A stretch of 50,244 nt of DNA. Origin: an uncultured Synechococcaceae cyanobacterium. GTDB taxonomy: Bacteria > Cyanobacteriota > Cyanobacteriia > PCC-6307 > Cyanobiaceae. The DNA lies in the NCBI GenBank assembly GCA_902574955.1, contig CACGPQ010000007.1, positions 1 through 50,244 of the forward strand, in the 5' to 3' direction. Made by a program: the position numbers and the translations under genes. Position 1 is the first letter of the stretch; each line of letters starts with the position of its first letter. The notes under the pieces are model-generated. The model ran no database searches. It was not told the origin of the DNA and saw nothing but the letters and a program-made list of their open reading frames with translations. Positions 1 through 7,986 of this stretch are shown here, piece after piece.

Positions 1-1219
1 AGTAAAAGTTGAATTGTTAAATTACCAAAAAAATAAACTAGAGGCCCAATTAAAAACAGGAGACTATAACGTTACTCTTTTTGGAGCAGGTTCCTCAGGA
101 AAAACATCTATAGCAAGATCTTTATTGAAAAATATTGTAGGACAAACTTCAGCAAAAATAGGTACAACAAAGCAAATTAATAGCTATAAAATTCGCATCC
201 CAATCTTAAAAAGAAACATTAATATTGTTGATACTCCTGGTTTATTCGAACCATCTAAATTAGGAGAACAAAGAGAAAAAGCAACAATTTTACAAGCATC
301 AAATTCTGATTTAGTTCTTTTTGTCTTAGATCAGGACATAAATAAATACGAAAACTATTTAATTAAAGAATTATTGAAAATAGGAAAAAAAATAATAGTA
401 GTTCTAAATAAATGTGATTTGAGGTCTAGAGATGAAAATAACCTCATCAAAGAAAATATAATTTCTATAACTTCCGCTAGTAAAAATAGAATTTCAGTTG
501 TTCAAACAATTGCGGTACCTAAACAATCTCCCTATATAAAATCAGATACTTTAAATTTAGTCCCAGAGGTAGGAAGTTTATTTAGAGAAATAATTGAAAC
601 GCTCGATAATAATGGTGAAGAATTATTGGCGGATAATATTCTTTTTCGCTCAAATAAGTTAGGTATTAAAAGTAAAAACTTCGTGCAAGAGCAAAGATAT
701 TTAATGTCAAATAAAGTGATTAATAAATATATGTGGATAACAGGAGGAGTAATACTAGTTAATCCACTACCAGCTGTTGATTTCCTAACTACTACCTCCG
801 TAAACCTACAAATGATAATGGAATTATCAAAAATATATGAAATAAAGCTTACAAAAAAAGATGCAAAAGATTTGGCGACATCACTGCTAAGCGCATTGGC
901 TAAACAAGGAATATTAAAAGGTGGTCTCGCCATTATTTCTCCTGCTTTAGCTACAAGCTTGACTAAAATAATATTATCTAAATCTATACAATCAGTTACC
1001 GCAGGCTGGTTAATAAGAATAGTAGGACTAAGTTTGATTGAATATTTTAAAAATGGTCAAGATTGGGGAGATGGAGGAATTCAAGAAGTAGTAGATAATA
1101 TTTATAGAATAAGTAAGAGAGAGGACATTTTAAACAACTTCGTAAAAGAAGCTATTTCAAAAATTGAAATGAAAAACTATTTTAAATCAAATAAAAGTTT
1201 GCCTCCATTTACTAAGTAA
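1..1219 (+). CDS. GTP-binding protein (Era/YcjF-like), 5' end outside window
   Basis: A P-loop GTPase whose substrate and partners are unknown. Counting from the TTG at 14, G1 (GAGSSGKTS) is at residues 24-32, G3 (DTPG) at 73-76 and G4 (NKCD) at 132-135. The C-terminal third has alternating hydrophobic and glycine-rich stretches, as in cyanobacterial GTPases with a DUF697-type membrane-associated tail. The frame is open right to base 2, and relatives I recall carry extra residues before the G1 loop, so the true start is probably upstream of the window and the TTG at 14 is only a fallback. The 3' end overlaps a convergent microprotein by 8 nt. GTPase function is secure; the cellular role is not. 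Confidence 0.85.
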   Translation, partial: VKVELLNYQKNKLEAQLKTGDYNVTLFGAGSSGKTSIARSLLKNIVGQTSAKIGTTKQINSYKIRIPILKRNINIVDTPGLFEPSKLGEQREKATILQASNSDLVLFVLDQDINKYENYLIKELLKIGKKIIVVLNKCDLRSRDENNLIKENIISITSASKNRISVVQTIAVPKQSPYIKSDTLNLVPEVGSLFREIIETLDNNGEELLADNILFRSNKLGIKSKNFVQEQRYLMSNKVINKYMWITGGVILVNPLPAVDFLTTTSVNLQMIMELSKIYEIKLTKKDAKDLATSLLSALAKQGILKGGLAIISPALATSLTKIILSKSIQSVTAGWLIRIVGLSLIEYFKNGQDWGDGGIQEVVDNIYRISKREDILNNFVKEAISKIEMKNYFKSNKSLPPFTK

Positions 1220-1349
1220 AATTGGATAATTGATCATTTAGATAAGTTCTGAAATCAAAGATAGTTATTAAAAGTAAGTAAGCAATACAAATAGCTATGG
1301 ATATAAACCCTGTTACTATTGCAATAATTTTTGGTCTCCCCATATTCAT
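1212..1349 (-). CDS. 45-aa single-helix membrane microprotein
   Basis: Starts ATG-AAT-ATG-GGG, giving 45 aa, or 43 aa from the second ATG (1343). It begins MGRPKIIAIVTGF and continues as one hydrophobic helix (about residues 8-30) with a polar tail ending LSNFT. It lies 3 nt beyond the stop of the PLP decarboxylase on the same strand, so the two are probably co-transcribed. The gene fills an otherwise empty gap exactly, and its stop overlaps the end of the convergent GTPase gene. I recall short proteins of this pattern in marine picocyanobacteria but cannot name a function. Confidence 0.6.
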   Translation of the reverse strand: MNMGRPKIIAIVTGFISIAICIAYLLLITIFDFRTYLNDQLSNFT

Positions 1350-1352
1350 AAG

Positions 1353-2738
1353 TTACGCATCTAAAAGTCTCAAAAGTTCTTCAATATGAGATTCTTTTGT
1401 ATTGTAATTTCCCATGACAACCCGTAAAAAGTATTTACCTTTAAATTTTGGCCTAGAAAGCATAAAATTATTGTTAATTAGTTCATTAACTTTAGTTTGA
1501 GTCCATGCATCAGATTCATTTGGCTCAAGTTTCTTTGGTAAGAACGATACAATATGAAGAGGACCTGAATATATATCAAATTTATTTTTACTAATATTTT
1601 TTATAAAAAAATCTTTTCTATTAATTGATGATTTTAATATATTTTCTATTCCATTCAGACCTAAAAAACGTAACCCAAGCCATAGTTTGATAACCTCTGC
1701 AGGTCTAGAACCTTGTATTCCTATTTCTCCTCTATTTATGATATCTTCTTTAGATGATAGGTAAGGAAGTCCAGTAGAAAATGTATTTTCTAAAGTACTC
1801 ATTTCTGAAACTAATAACAAAGATGATGTCTTTGTAATGCCAATAATTTTTTGAGGATTTATTGTTATGGAATTAGCCTTATTAATATTATTTAATCCTT
1901 CTATTGGAATAGAAGTTATGGCAAAAATGCCTCCAATGGAGCCATCGATATGAAGCCATATATTTCTTTCTTTGCATATTTCACTTATGTCTTTAAGAGG
2001 ATCAATTGCCCCTCTTACAGTTGTACCTAGCGTGGCAACAATAGCAAATATTTTTTTATTATCAAGAAAACATTTATCTATTTTATTTCTAAGATTTTGT
2101 ATATCAATACTGCCGTTATTATCAGTTTTAATCCTGATAAGATTTGATTTATCAAGACCCATTATTCTTATACATTTAATAAAGGAGGAATGCGCATCTT
2201 CACTAACAAGTAATACAGAATTGGGATCTGAACCTAATCCAGAATTATGTCTAGCTGCTATAAGTGCATTCAAATTACTCAAAGTACCTCCGCTAGCTGC
2301 TATGCCTCCTGAAGAATCATTAAACCCTATTTTCTTTGCAAACCATTTACATAATGATTCCTCAAGCAAAGTAATACTTGGAGACAACTCGTAAGCAAGA
2401 AGATTATTATTTAAACCAGCAGCAATTAAATCGCCTAAAATAGAAAAAATCAAAGGTGGGGGATCCAGATGAGCTAAAGAGCCGGGATGAACTGGATTAA
2501 AAGAATTATTTAGGAGGGATTGAATATCAGAAAACAAATCTTCTGTAGAATTACCATCCTCATCAGGCATTAAGCACTTGAAATTCTCATCAAATGGTAA
2601 TGGACCATGTTTATCGGCTTTAGAGAACCAGTCACAAAGAATTTGAGTTGTTTTATTTAATAGAGTAATTAAGTTATCGTTAGTCCCTAAATACGAAGGG
2701 AAGTATATATCTTTTTTATTAATTAAATCTTCAGTCAT
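1353..2738 (-). CDS. Group II PLP-dependent decarboxylase family protein
   Basis: Homologous to group II (aromatic-L-amino-acid / 2,4-diaminobutyrate / glutamate) decarboxylases, fold-type I PLP enzymes. Visible landmarks are HPGSLAHLDPPP near residue 80, the cofactor-region motif EDAHSSFIK near 180, LHIDGSIGG near 262 in place of the usual HxDAAxGG, and NPQKIIG near 292, where the Schiff-base lysine normally sits in HK. Both substitutions (DAA to DGS, HK to QK) are atypical, so substrate and even activity are uncertain. The length of 461 aa is usual for the family. Annotation as L-2,4-diaminobutyrate or tyrosine decarboxylase would be over-precise. It is divergent from tadA with a 43-bp gap. 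Confidence 0.85.
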   Translation of the reverse strand: MTEDLINKKDIYFPSYLGTNDNLITLLNKTTQILCDWFSKADKHGPLPFDENFKCLMPDEDGNSTEDLFSDIQSLLNNSFNPVHPGSLAHLDPPPLIFSILGDLIAAGLNNNLLAYELSPSITLLEESLCKWFAKKIGFNDSSGGIAASGGTLSNLNALIAARHNSGLGSDPNSVLLVSEDAHSSFIKCIRIMGLDKSNLIRIKTDNNGSIDIQNLRNKIDKCFLDNKKIFAIVATLGTTVRGAIDPLKDISEICKERNIWLHIDGSIGGIFAITSIPIEGLNNINKANSITINPQKIIGITKTSSLLLVSEMSTLENTFSTGLPYLSSKEDIINRGEIGIQGSRPAEVIKLWLGLRFLGLNGIENILKSSINRKDFFIKNISKNKFDIYSGPLHIVSFLPKKLEPNESDAWTQTKVNELINNNFMLSRPKFKGKYFLRVVMGNYNTKESHIEELLRLLDA

Positions 2739-2781
2739 CAGATAAGATATCTATTAATAAGTTTATTCTTAATATTGGTAA

Positions 2782-3297
2782 ATGAGGTATATTTTTGAAA
2801 ATGTAAATAGTAATTATGATAAACAGAAAGGAATAAATATTTTAAAATACTCAAGATGGATGAACTCAATTTTAAGAAGATCAGAAGAAATTGGGAAATT
2901 TGAGTTACCAATCTGTTCAATAATTTTAGATGAGAAAGGAAGATGTATTGGAAGAGGGGTTAACAGGAGAAATATAAATAATGATCCATTAGGTCATGCT
3001 GAAATTATGGCATTAAGGCAGGCATCTCTAATAAAAAATGATTGGAGATTTAATGAATGTGTGATCATTACAAATTTAGAACCATGTACAATGTGTGCAT
3101 CGGCACTTATTCAAGCAAGGATGGGTAAAGTTGTTTTTGGTGCCTACGATAAGAAAAGAGGTGGATTGGGAGGCTCAATTGACTTATCAAAGCATAAAAG
3201 TTCTCATCACAAAATGGAAATCGTAGGAGGTATTTTAGAAGACAAATGCAGTAAAATTTTACAATTATGGTTTAAAAAGTTGAGGACTCAAAAATAG
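2782..3297 (+). CDS. tadA: tRNA-specific adenosine deaminase
   Basis: Converts the wobble adenosine A34 of tRNA-Arg(ACG) to inosine. It is a zinc CDA-fold deaminase: HAE (Zn-binding His and catalytic Glu) occurs in GHAEIMALR, and the two Cys ligands are in EPCTMCASAL. The first ATG gives 171 aa with about 26 extra N-terminal residues; the usual TadA start helix matches MNSILRRSEE, so the ATG at 2860 (145 aa) is an equally good or better start. The last 26 nt overlap the convergent aminotransferase gene. Confidence 0.9.
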   Translation: MRYIFENVNSNYDKQKGINILKYSRWMNSILRRSEEIGKFELPICSIILDEKGRCIGRGVNRRNINNDPLGHAEIMALRQASLIKNDWRFNECVIITNLEPCTMCASALIQARMGKVVFGAYDKKRGGLGGSIDLSKHKSSHHKMEIVGGILEDKCSKILQLWFKKLRTQK

Positions 3298-4456
3298 AAT
3301 ATTTTTTTAACTCAGTATCAAATAGGTTTAATAATCTGTCTACATTCTTATCACTTGAGTTAAAGCCCATTAATCCTATGCGCCATACCTTACCAGACAA
3401 TTCTCCAAGTCCATTTCCTATTTCTATTCCAAAGTTTCTTAAAAGATGATTTCTAAAACCATCTCCATCAACTGCAGGTGGGATCTTAACTGTTGTAAGT
3501 GTTGGCAATCGATAATCCTTTGATACATGTAATTCCATTCCTAGGCTTTCTAAACCTTTCCAAAGTTTCTTTGCATTAGTATTATGCCTATACCAAACAT
3601 TCTCTAAACCTTCATTAGCAATTAATCGTAAACCTTCTCGAATAGCAAAATTCATATTTACAGGGGCAGTATGATGGTAAACGCGATCAGAACCCCAATA
3701 TTTATTTAAAAGAGATAAATCTAAATACCAGTTAGGAACTTTTGTTTTTCTTGAACTTAGTTTATCTTCAGCTCTTTTATTCATTGTAAAAGGACTTAGT
3801 CCAGGCGGGCAGCTTAATCCTTTCTGGCTACAACTATATGCTAAATCTATTTTCCATTCATCTATCAATAGTTCTAGAGCACCAAGAGAAGTAACTGCGT
3901 CAACTAAAAATAAGCAGTTATTTTTTCTACATACATCACCAATTCCATTAAGAGGTTGTAAAACCCCACTAGATGTTTCAGCGTGAACAATTGCAAATAT
4001 AGCTGGTTTTTTAGTCTCTATTTCATACTTAATTTCTTCATAAGAAAAGGATTCGCCCCAAGGTTTTTCCATGACAGATACATCTGCTTTATATCTAGTT
4101 GCCATATCAACAAGTCTGTCTCCAAAATATCCTTTTTTAGCGATAAGAATTTTTTCTCCTTCCTCTATAAAATTAGCTATTGAAGCTTCCATAGCTGCAC
4201 TACCAGTACCACTCATTGGAAGAGTCAAACGATTATTAGATTGCCAGGTATATCTTAGAAGTTGTTGAACATCAGACATCAATGAAATATATGCTTCATC
4301 TAAGTGACCAATTGGATTTAAGGAAAGAGCATTTAGAACTTCTGGATGCGCGTTTGAAGGGCCAGGACCTAATAAAAGTCTAGAGGGAACATAAGTCTTT
4401 GAGAAATGAGATAAATTCTCTTTATTTAAAGCCGGAATAAGTTTTGCTTCTGTCAA
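3272..4456 (-). CDS. Class V aminotransferase (serine/alanine-glyoxylate type)
   Basis: A fold-type I PLP aminotransferase of the alanine/serine:glyoxylate family. The same family was historically called the small subunit of cyanobacterial soluble hydrogenase, a name that does not describe its chemistry. Landmarks are LLLGPGPSNAHPEVL near the N-terminus, GTGSAAMEA (phosphate-binding region), HAETSSGVLQPL, VDAVTSLG with the PLP-pyridine Asp, and SCSQKGLSCPPG with the Schiff-base Lys. It probably interconverts glyoxylate and glycine in photorespiratory metabolism. The start is TTG; nearby upstream ATGs run straight into stops. At 394 aa it is of normal length. It overlaps the tadA 3' end by 26 nt. 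Confidence 0.88.
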   Translation of the reverse strand: MTEAKLIPALNKENLSHFSKTYVPSRLLLGPGPSNAHPEVLNALSLNPIGHLDEAYISLMSDVQQLLRYTWQSNNRLTLPMSGTGSAAMEASIANFIEEGEKILIAKKGYFGDRLVDMATRYKADVSVMEKPWGESFSYEEIKYEIETKKPAIFAIVHAETSSGVLQPLNGIGDVCRKNNCLFLVDAVTSLGALELLIDEWKIDLAYSCSQKGLSCPPGLSPFTMNKRAEDKLSSRKTKVPNWYLDLSLLNKYWGSDRVYHHTAPVNMNFAIREGLRLIANEGLENVWYRHNTNAKKLWKGLESLGMELHVSKDYRLPTLTTVKIPPAVDGDGFRNHLLRNFGIEIGNGLGELSGKVWRIGLMGFNSSDKNVDRLLNLFDTELKKYSIFESSTF

Positions 4457-4488
4457 AGCATTACATTCAATTACCTTTAAATTAAACT

Positions 4489-4511
4489 AATATCGTCGCC
4501 TAAGCGATATT
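4489..4511. repeat. Inverted repeat upstream of the aminotransferase gene
   Basis: Seven-base arms AATATCG and CGATATT separated by 9 nt, with an alternative inner stem TCGC-CTAA-GCGA. It lies 33 nt upstream of the minus-strand aminotransferase start, so it could be an operator or a 5' UTR hairpin of that gene. No known binding-site consensus was recognised. Confidence 0.4.
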
Positions 4512-4573
4512 TATTTAAAGAAATTAATTCAATTTAAATAATTAAGTAAATAATTATTAAAGTTATGACTTGA

Positions 4574-4599
4574 AACACTGAAAGAAGACGTCTAGTGTT
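4574..4599. repeat. Composite inverted repeat upstream of glnA
   Basis: Outer arms AACACT (4574-4579) and AGTGTT (4594-4599) enclose a perfect 8-bp palindrome AGACGTCT (4586-4593). It ends 7 nt before the NtcA-like half-site of the glnA promoter. It could form a cruciform or hairpin or bind a second regulator; the function is not known. Confidence 0.45.
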
Positions 4600-4606
4600 G
4601 AAAAAA

Positions 4607-4648
4607 GTGATGGTTGATACATAATAAGAATCATCAAGTTATTAATTT
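4607..4648 (+). promoter_or_regulatory. Predicted NtcA-activated glnA promoter
   Basis: GTGATGGTTGATAC at 4607-4620 matches the NtcA consensus GTA-N8-TAC except for one base (GTG for GTA). Exactly 22 bp later lies TAATTT (4643-4648), a TANNNT -10 box. That is the canonical class II NtcA-activated geometry, where NtcA replaces the -35 element. The -10 ends 22 nt before the glnA ATG. glnA is a well-established NtcA target in cyanobacteria. Confidence 0.65.
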
Positions 4649-4670
4649 CATATAAGGTATCTCAATAGTT

Positions 4671-6092
4671 ATGTCTAAGTCTCCACAAGATGTTTTAAGT
4701 CAAATTAAAGATGAAGGAATTGAACTCATCGATTTAAAATTCACTGACATCCATGGTAAATGGCAACATTTAACTCTTACATCAGACATGATAGAAGAGG
4801 ATTCATTTAAAGAAGGTCTAGCATTTGATGGTTCATCAATAAGAGGTTGGAAAGCAATTAATGCTTCGGATATGTCAATGGTTCCCGATGCAAGTACAGC
4901 TTGGATAGATCCTTTTTATAAACATAAAACCCTAAGTATGATTTGCTCTATTCAAGAGCCCAGAAGCGGAGAGCCTTATGATAGGTGTCCAAGAGCTTTA
5001 GCCCAAAAGGCATTAAAATATTTAGATTCAACTGGTATAGCAGATACTGCATTTTTTGGACCAGAACCAGAATTCTTTTTATTTGATGATGTTAGATATG
5101 ACTCTAAAGAAGGAGGTTGTTTTTATAGTGTAGATACTATTGAAGCACCATGGAATACAGGGAGAATTGAAGAAGGGGGAAACTTAGGATACAAAATACA
5201 ATATAAAGAAGGATATTTTCCAGTAGCTCCTAATGATACTGCACAAGATATCAGATCTGAGATGCTTCTTCTTATGGGTGAATTAGGTATTCCCACAGAG
5301 AAGCATCACCATGAAGTTGCTGGTGCTGGCCAACACGAGCTAGGAATGAAATTTGATTCGCTAATAAATGCTGCTGATAACGTTATGACTTATAAATACG
5401 TTGTCAGAAATGTTGCAAAAAAATATGGAAAAACTGCAACATTTATGCCCAAGCCTGTTTTTAACGATAACGGAACCGGAATGCATGTTCACCAAAGTTT
5501 ATGGAAGAGTGGACAGCCACTATTTTTTGGTGAAGGAGCTTATGCAAATTTATCTCAAACAGCAAGATGGTACATCGGAGGCATACTTAAGCATGCCCCT
5601 TCATTCCTAGCATTTACTAACCCAACTACAAATAGTTATAAAAGATTGGTTCCAGGATTCGAAGCACCTGTAAATCTAGTTTATTCTGAGGGTAATAGAT
5701 CAGCTGCAGTAAGAATACCTCTAACAGGTCCAAGCCCTAAAGCTAAGAGATTAGAATTCAGATCAGGTGACGCACTTGCAAATCCTTACTTAGCATTCTC
5801 TGTAATGATGCTTGCTGGTATTGACGGAATTAAAAATCAAATTGATCCTGGTGATGGAGTAGATGTAGATTTATTTGAACTTCCAGCAGATGAACTTGCG
5901 AAAATTGATACAGTACCTTCATCTCTAAATGATTCACTTAATGCACTAAAAGCAGATAAGGATTATCTTTTAGCTGGTGGAGTATTTACAGAAGATTTTA
6001 TTGATAACTTTATCGATATAAAATACGAAGAAGTTCAACAACTAAGACAAAGGCCTCATCCACATGAATTCTTTATGTATTACGATGCATAG
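4671..6092 (+). CDS. glnA: Glutamine synthetase type I
   Basis: ATP-dependent ligation of ammonium to glutamate, the entry step of the GS-GOGAT cycle; a cytosolic dodecamer. The sequence shows [11 protein letters not shown] near residue 55, [11 protein letters not shown] (metal-binding Glu), [13 protein letters not shown], the ATP-site stretch [21 protein letters not shown] and a standard C-terminus. At 473 aa it is full-length GSI-beta size. The residue aligned by eye with the E. coli adenylylation Tyr (NLYDLP) is Phe402 in DLFELP, which fits the known lack of adenylylation control in cyanobacteria. The upstream region carries an NtcA-type promoter, and a strong hairpin terminator follows, so it is probably monocistronic. 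Confidence 0.97.
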   Translation: MSKSPQDVLSQIKDEGIELIDLKFTDIHGKWQHLTLTSDMIEEDSFKEGLAFDGSSIRGWKAINASDMSMVPDASTAWIDPFYKHKTLSMICSIQEPRSGEPYDRCPRALAQKALKYLDSTGIADTAFFGPEPEFFLFDDVRYDSKEGGCFYSVDTIEAPWNTGRIEEGGNLGYKIQYKEGYFPVAPNDTAQDIRSEMLLLMGELGIPTEKHHHEVAGAGQHELGMKFDSLINAADNVMTYKYVVRNVAKKYGKTATFMPKPVFNDNGTGMHVHQSLWKSGQPLFFGEGAYANLSQTARWYIGGILKHAPSFLAFTNPTTNSYKRLVPGFEAPVNLVYSEGNRSAAVRIPLTGPSPKAKRLEFRSGDALANPYLAFSVMMLAGIDGIKNQIDPGDGVDVDLFELPADELAKIDTVPSSLNDSLNALKADKDYLLAGGVFTEDFIDNFIDIKYEEVQQLRQRPHPHEFFMYYDA

Positions 6093-6120
6093 TTAAAAGA
6101 AAAAATTAGTTTAAATTAAT

Positions 6121-6166
6121 CAATTTGAGAAATATCACAAAATATTCTCAAATTGGTTTTTTTTTT
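6121..6166 (+). terminator. Rho-independent terminator of glnA
   Basis: Arms CAATTTGAGAA and TTCTCAAATTG form an 11-bp stem extended by a few A-T pairs, with a short loop, followed by an uninterrupted run of ten T. It begins 29 nt after the glnA stop codon. It is the clearest intrinsic terminator in the window. Confidence 0.85.
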
Positions 6167-6194
6167 GTTGGAATATAGATATATAAATTGAAAA

Positions 6195-7250
6195 ATGGCT
6201 AGGGAATCTATTTCAAAAATTGCATATAAAACGCTACAACAAAGTAAAAGCATTGCAGGTTTTGCACACAAGCAGATAAGTTCAAGATTAATGAATTTTA
6301 TTCTTCCCGATTCGAAACTTGAAAATTTTAATATGGATAAGGATCTTCTAATACAAATCCAAAATTCAATGGAAATTTTAAGAGAAGAAGACTGGAATGA
6401 TGCAGAAAAAAATATATATCCAAAAAAATTATTGTTTGACGAGCCATGGCTTAGATATCTAACTCAATATCCCAAAATTTGGCTCGATATGCCTAATACA
6501 TGGGATAGACGCAGAAAACAAAACTTTGACGACCTACCAAAATCAATTGATAAAGATAATTATCCTCAATATTATTTGAGAAATTTTCATCATCAAACAG
6601 ATGGTTATTTATCAGACTTTTCAGCTAGCATTTATGACCTACAAGTAGAGATACTTTTCAACGGAAGTGCTGACTCAATGAGGAGAAGAATTATTAAGCC
6701 AATAAAAGAAGGACTTGAAATTTTTAGTGATAGAAAAAAAAGTTCTATTAAAATACTTGATGTAGCTACAGGATCTGGAAGAACATTAAAACAATTAAGA
6801 GCCGCATTTACTAAAGAAAAAATTATAGGAATTGATTTATCTGATTCATACTTAAAAGAGGCAAGTAGATATGTTTCAGATTTAGATGGAGATTTAATTC
6901 AGTTAATAAAAGGTAATGCAGAAGAATTACCTTTTGAAAATGATAGTTTTCAATGCATTTCTTGTGTTTACTTATTTCATGAATTACCTAGAACAATTAG
7001 AGCTAAAGTATTAAATGAATTTTTTAGAGTTCTTGAACCTGGGGGGATATTAGTATTAGCTGATTCAATTCAAATAAGTGATTCGCCTGACTTTACATCC
7101 ATAATGGAAAGCTTCTATAAATCTTTTCATGAGCCTTTTTATTGTGATTATATAAAAGAGGATGTAGATTCTAAAATAGAGGAAGTAGGGTTTAAAGATG
7201 TAAAATCAAATTCCTTTTTTATGACCAAAGTATGGTCTGCTGTAAAGTAA
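6195..7250 (+). CDS. SAM-dependent methyltransferase (type 11 fold)
   Basis: A class I Rossmann methyltransferase of unknown substrate. Motif I is ILDVATGSGRTLKQL near residue 197; a later acidic residue (GIDLSDSY) would bind the SAM ribose. GNAEELPFENDSF near 240 and the post-motif EPGGILVLADS near 288 resemble the UbiE/COQ5 and Methyltransf_11 type. The N-terminal ~130 residues are an extra domain rich in W/Y and charged residues, seen in cyanobacterial members. At 351 aa it is longer than UbiE, so a quinone or lipid substrate is possible but unproven. The next gene starts 12 nt downstream on the same strand. Confidence 0.85.
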   Translation: MARESISKIAYKTLQQSKSIAGFAHKQISSRLMNFILPDSKLENFNMDKDLLIQIQNSMEILREEDWNDAEKNIYPKKLLFDEPWLRYLTQYPKIWLDMPNTWDRRRKQNFDDLPKSIDKDNYPQYYLRNFHHQTDGYLSDFSASIYDLQVEILFNGSADSMRRRIIKPIKEGLEIFSDRKKSSIKILDVATGSGRTLKQLRAAFTKEKIIGIDLSDSYLKEASRYVSDLDGDLIQLIKGNAEELPFENDSFQCISCVYLFHELPRTIRAKVLNEFFRVLEPGGILVLADSIQISDSPDFTSIMESFYKSFHEPFYCDYIKEDVDSKIEEVGFKDVKSNSFFMTKVWSAVK

Positions 7251-7262
7251 ATAAAAAATTCT

Positions 7263-7526
7263 ATGACCTATTGGGATAAAGATACTATTCAGCTTGTTCA
7301 ATGTCTTAATGACAAATTAAAGATTGATCATTCTAAATGGCATAAAGATAAAGGAAATAAATATAAACGATCTGCAGAACTAATTTCTGCAGGATTATGC
7401 CATTTAATTATTTCTTGTAATGAGAAGGAAACTATTGAGTATATAGAAGAAAGTATTAAATGGTTAAAAGAAATTAACGTAGATCAACCTTGTCCTAGTA
7501 AAAATCACCTTTTTAAAGCCAACTGA
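7263..7526 (+). CDS. Conserved hypothetical protein (87 aa)
   Basis: A small soluble, lysine-rich protein beginning MTYWDKDTIQLVQ, with a mainly helical appearance and no signal peptide or membrane helix. It follows the methyltransferase by 12 nt and is probably in its transcript. Its last 22 nt overlap the convergent RsbW-like gene. I know it only as a picocyanobacterial family of unknown function. Two Cys in the C-terminal half (LCHL, QPCPS) are notable for so small a protein, but no metal motif is clear. Confidence 0.75.
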   Translation: MTYWDKDTIQLVQCLNDKLKIDHSKWHKDKGNKYKRSAELISAGLCHLIISCNEKETIEYIEESIKWLKEINVDQPCPSKNHLFKAN

Positions 7527-7939
7527 AGCCTATTACCTTTACTACTCCATCTAATATCATCAAAACATTCATTAATAATGTATAGTCCACGGCCATTAAC
7601 ACTACTTATTTTTTTTGGTAATTTGTAGTCTCTTTTTTTTATTTCTAAACCATTACCTTGATCTTGAATTTGCCATACACACCAATTAGGAGTAATTATT
7701 CTTCTTACTCTAATATTTTTATTAGGATCTAATTTATTTCCATGTTTTACTGCGTTAACTAGAGCTTCATGTAAACCAAGTTTTATAAGATAGCTTGATT
7801 GAGAATTTTTAATAGGTTCTAATAATTGATCGACAAATTCATTTAACTGTAATGATGATTCGAATTCGTAGTTTGACCAGTTAATCTTTGGTCTTTTAAA
7901 AAATTTTTTTAAAATATTTTTGCCCCGAAATAAGGACAT
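7505..7939 (-). CDS. RsbW-like anti-sigma factor / serine kinase (HATPase domain)
   Basis: A GHKL ATPase-domain protein of the RsbW/SpoIIAB type, which phosphorylates STAS anti-anti-sigma proteins and binds sigma factors. The N box HEALVNAVKHGN is at residues 57-68 (Glu58, Asn62), the G1 box DQGNG at 93-97 and the glycine-rich NGRGLYII near 116-123. At 144 aa it is a lone ATPase domain. A candidate STAS partner lies at 31909-32331 in this window. Its sigma target is unknown; Prochlorococcus has few sigma factors and no classical SigB. It lies downstream of the GUN4 gene on the same strand with a gap of about 47 nt. Confidence 0.83.
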   Translation of the reverse strand: MSLFRGKNILKKFFKRPKINWSNYEFESSLQLNEFVDQLLEPIKNSQSSYLIKLGLHEALVNAVKHGNKLDPNKNIRVRRIITPNWCVWQIQDQGNGLEIKKRDYKLPKKISSVNGRGLYIINECFDDIRWSSKGNRLQLALKR

Positions 7940-7986
7940 AATAATATTTTGATACTTTCTTAATTTTAACTTATTAAATACCTCAT

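Noticed and set aside
1972-2394. 140-aa plus-strand frame
   Set aside because: Antisense to the conserved core of the PLP decarboxylase; a shadow frame.
2738-2920. 60-aa minus-strand frame
   Set aside because: Lies opposite the tadA N-terminus and has no recognisable content.
4456-4485. GTA-N8-TAA near-match to an NtcA site on the minus strand at the aminotransferase start
   Set aside because: It lies within about 25 nt of the start codon, too close for a class II activator site, and the right half-site is imperfect.
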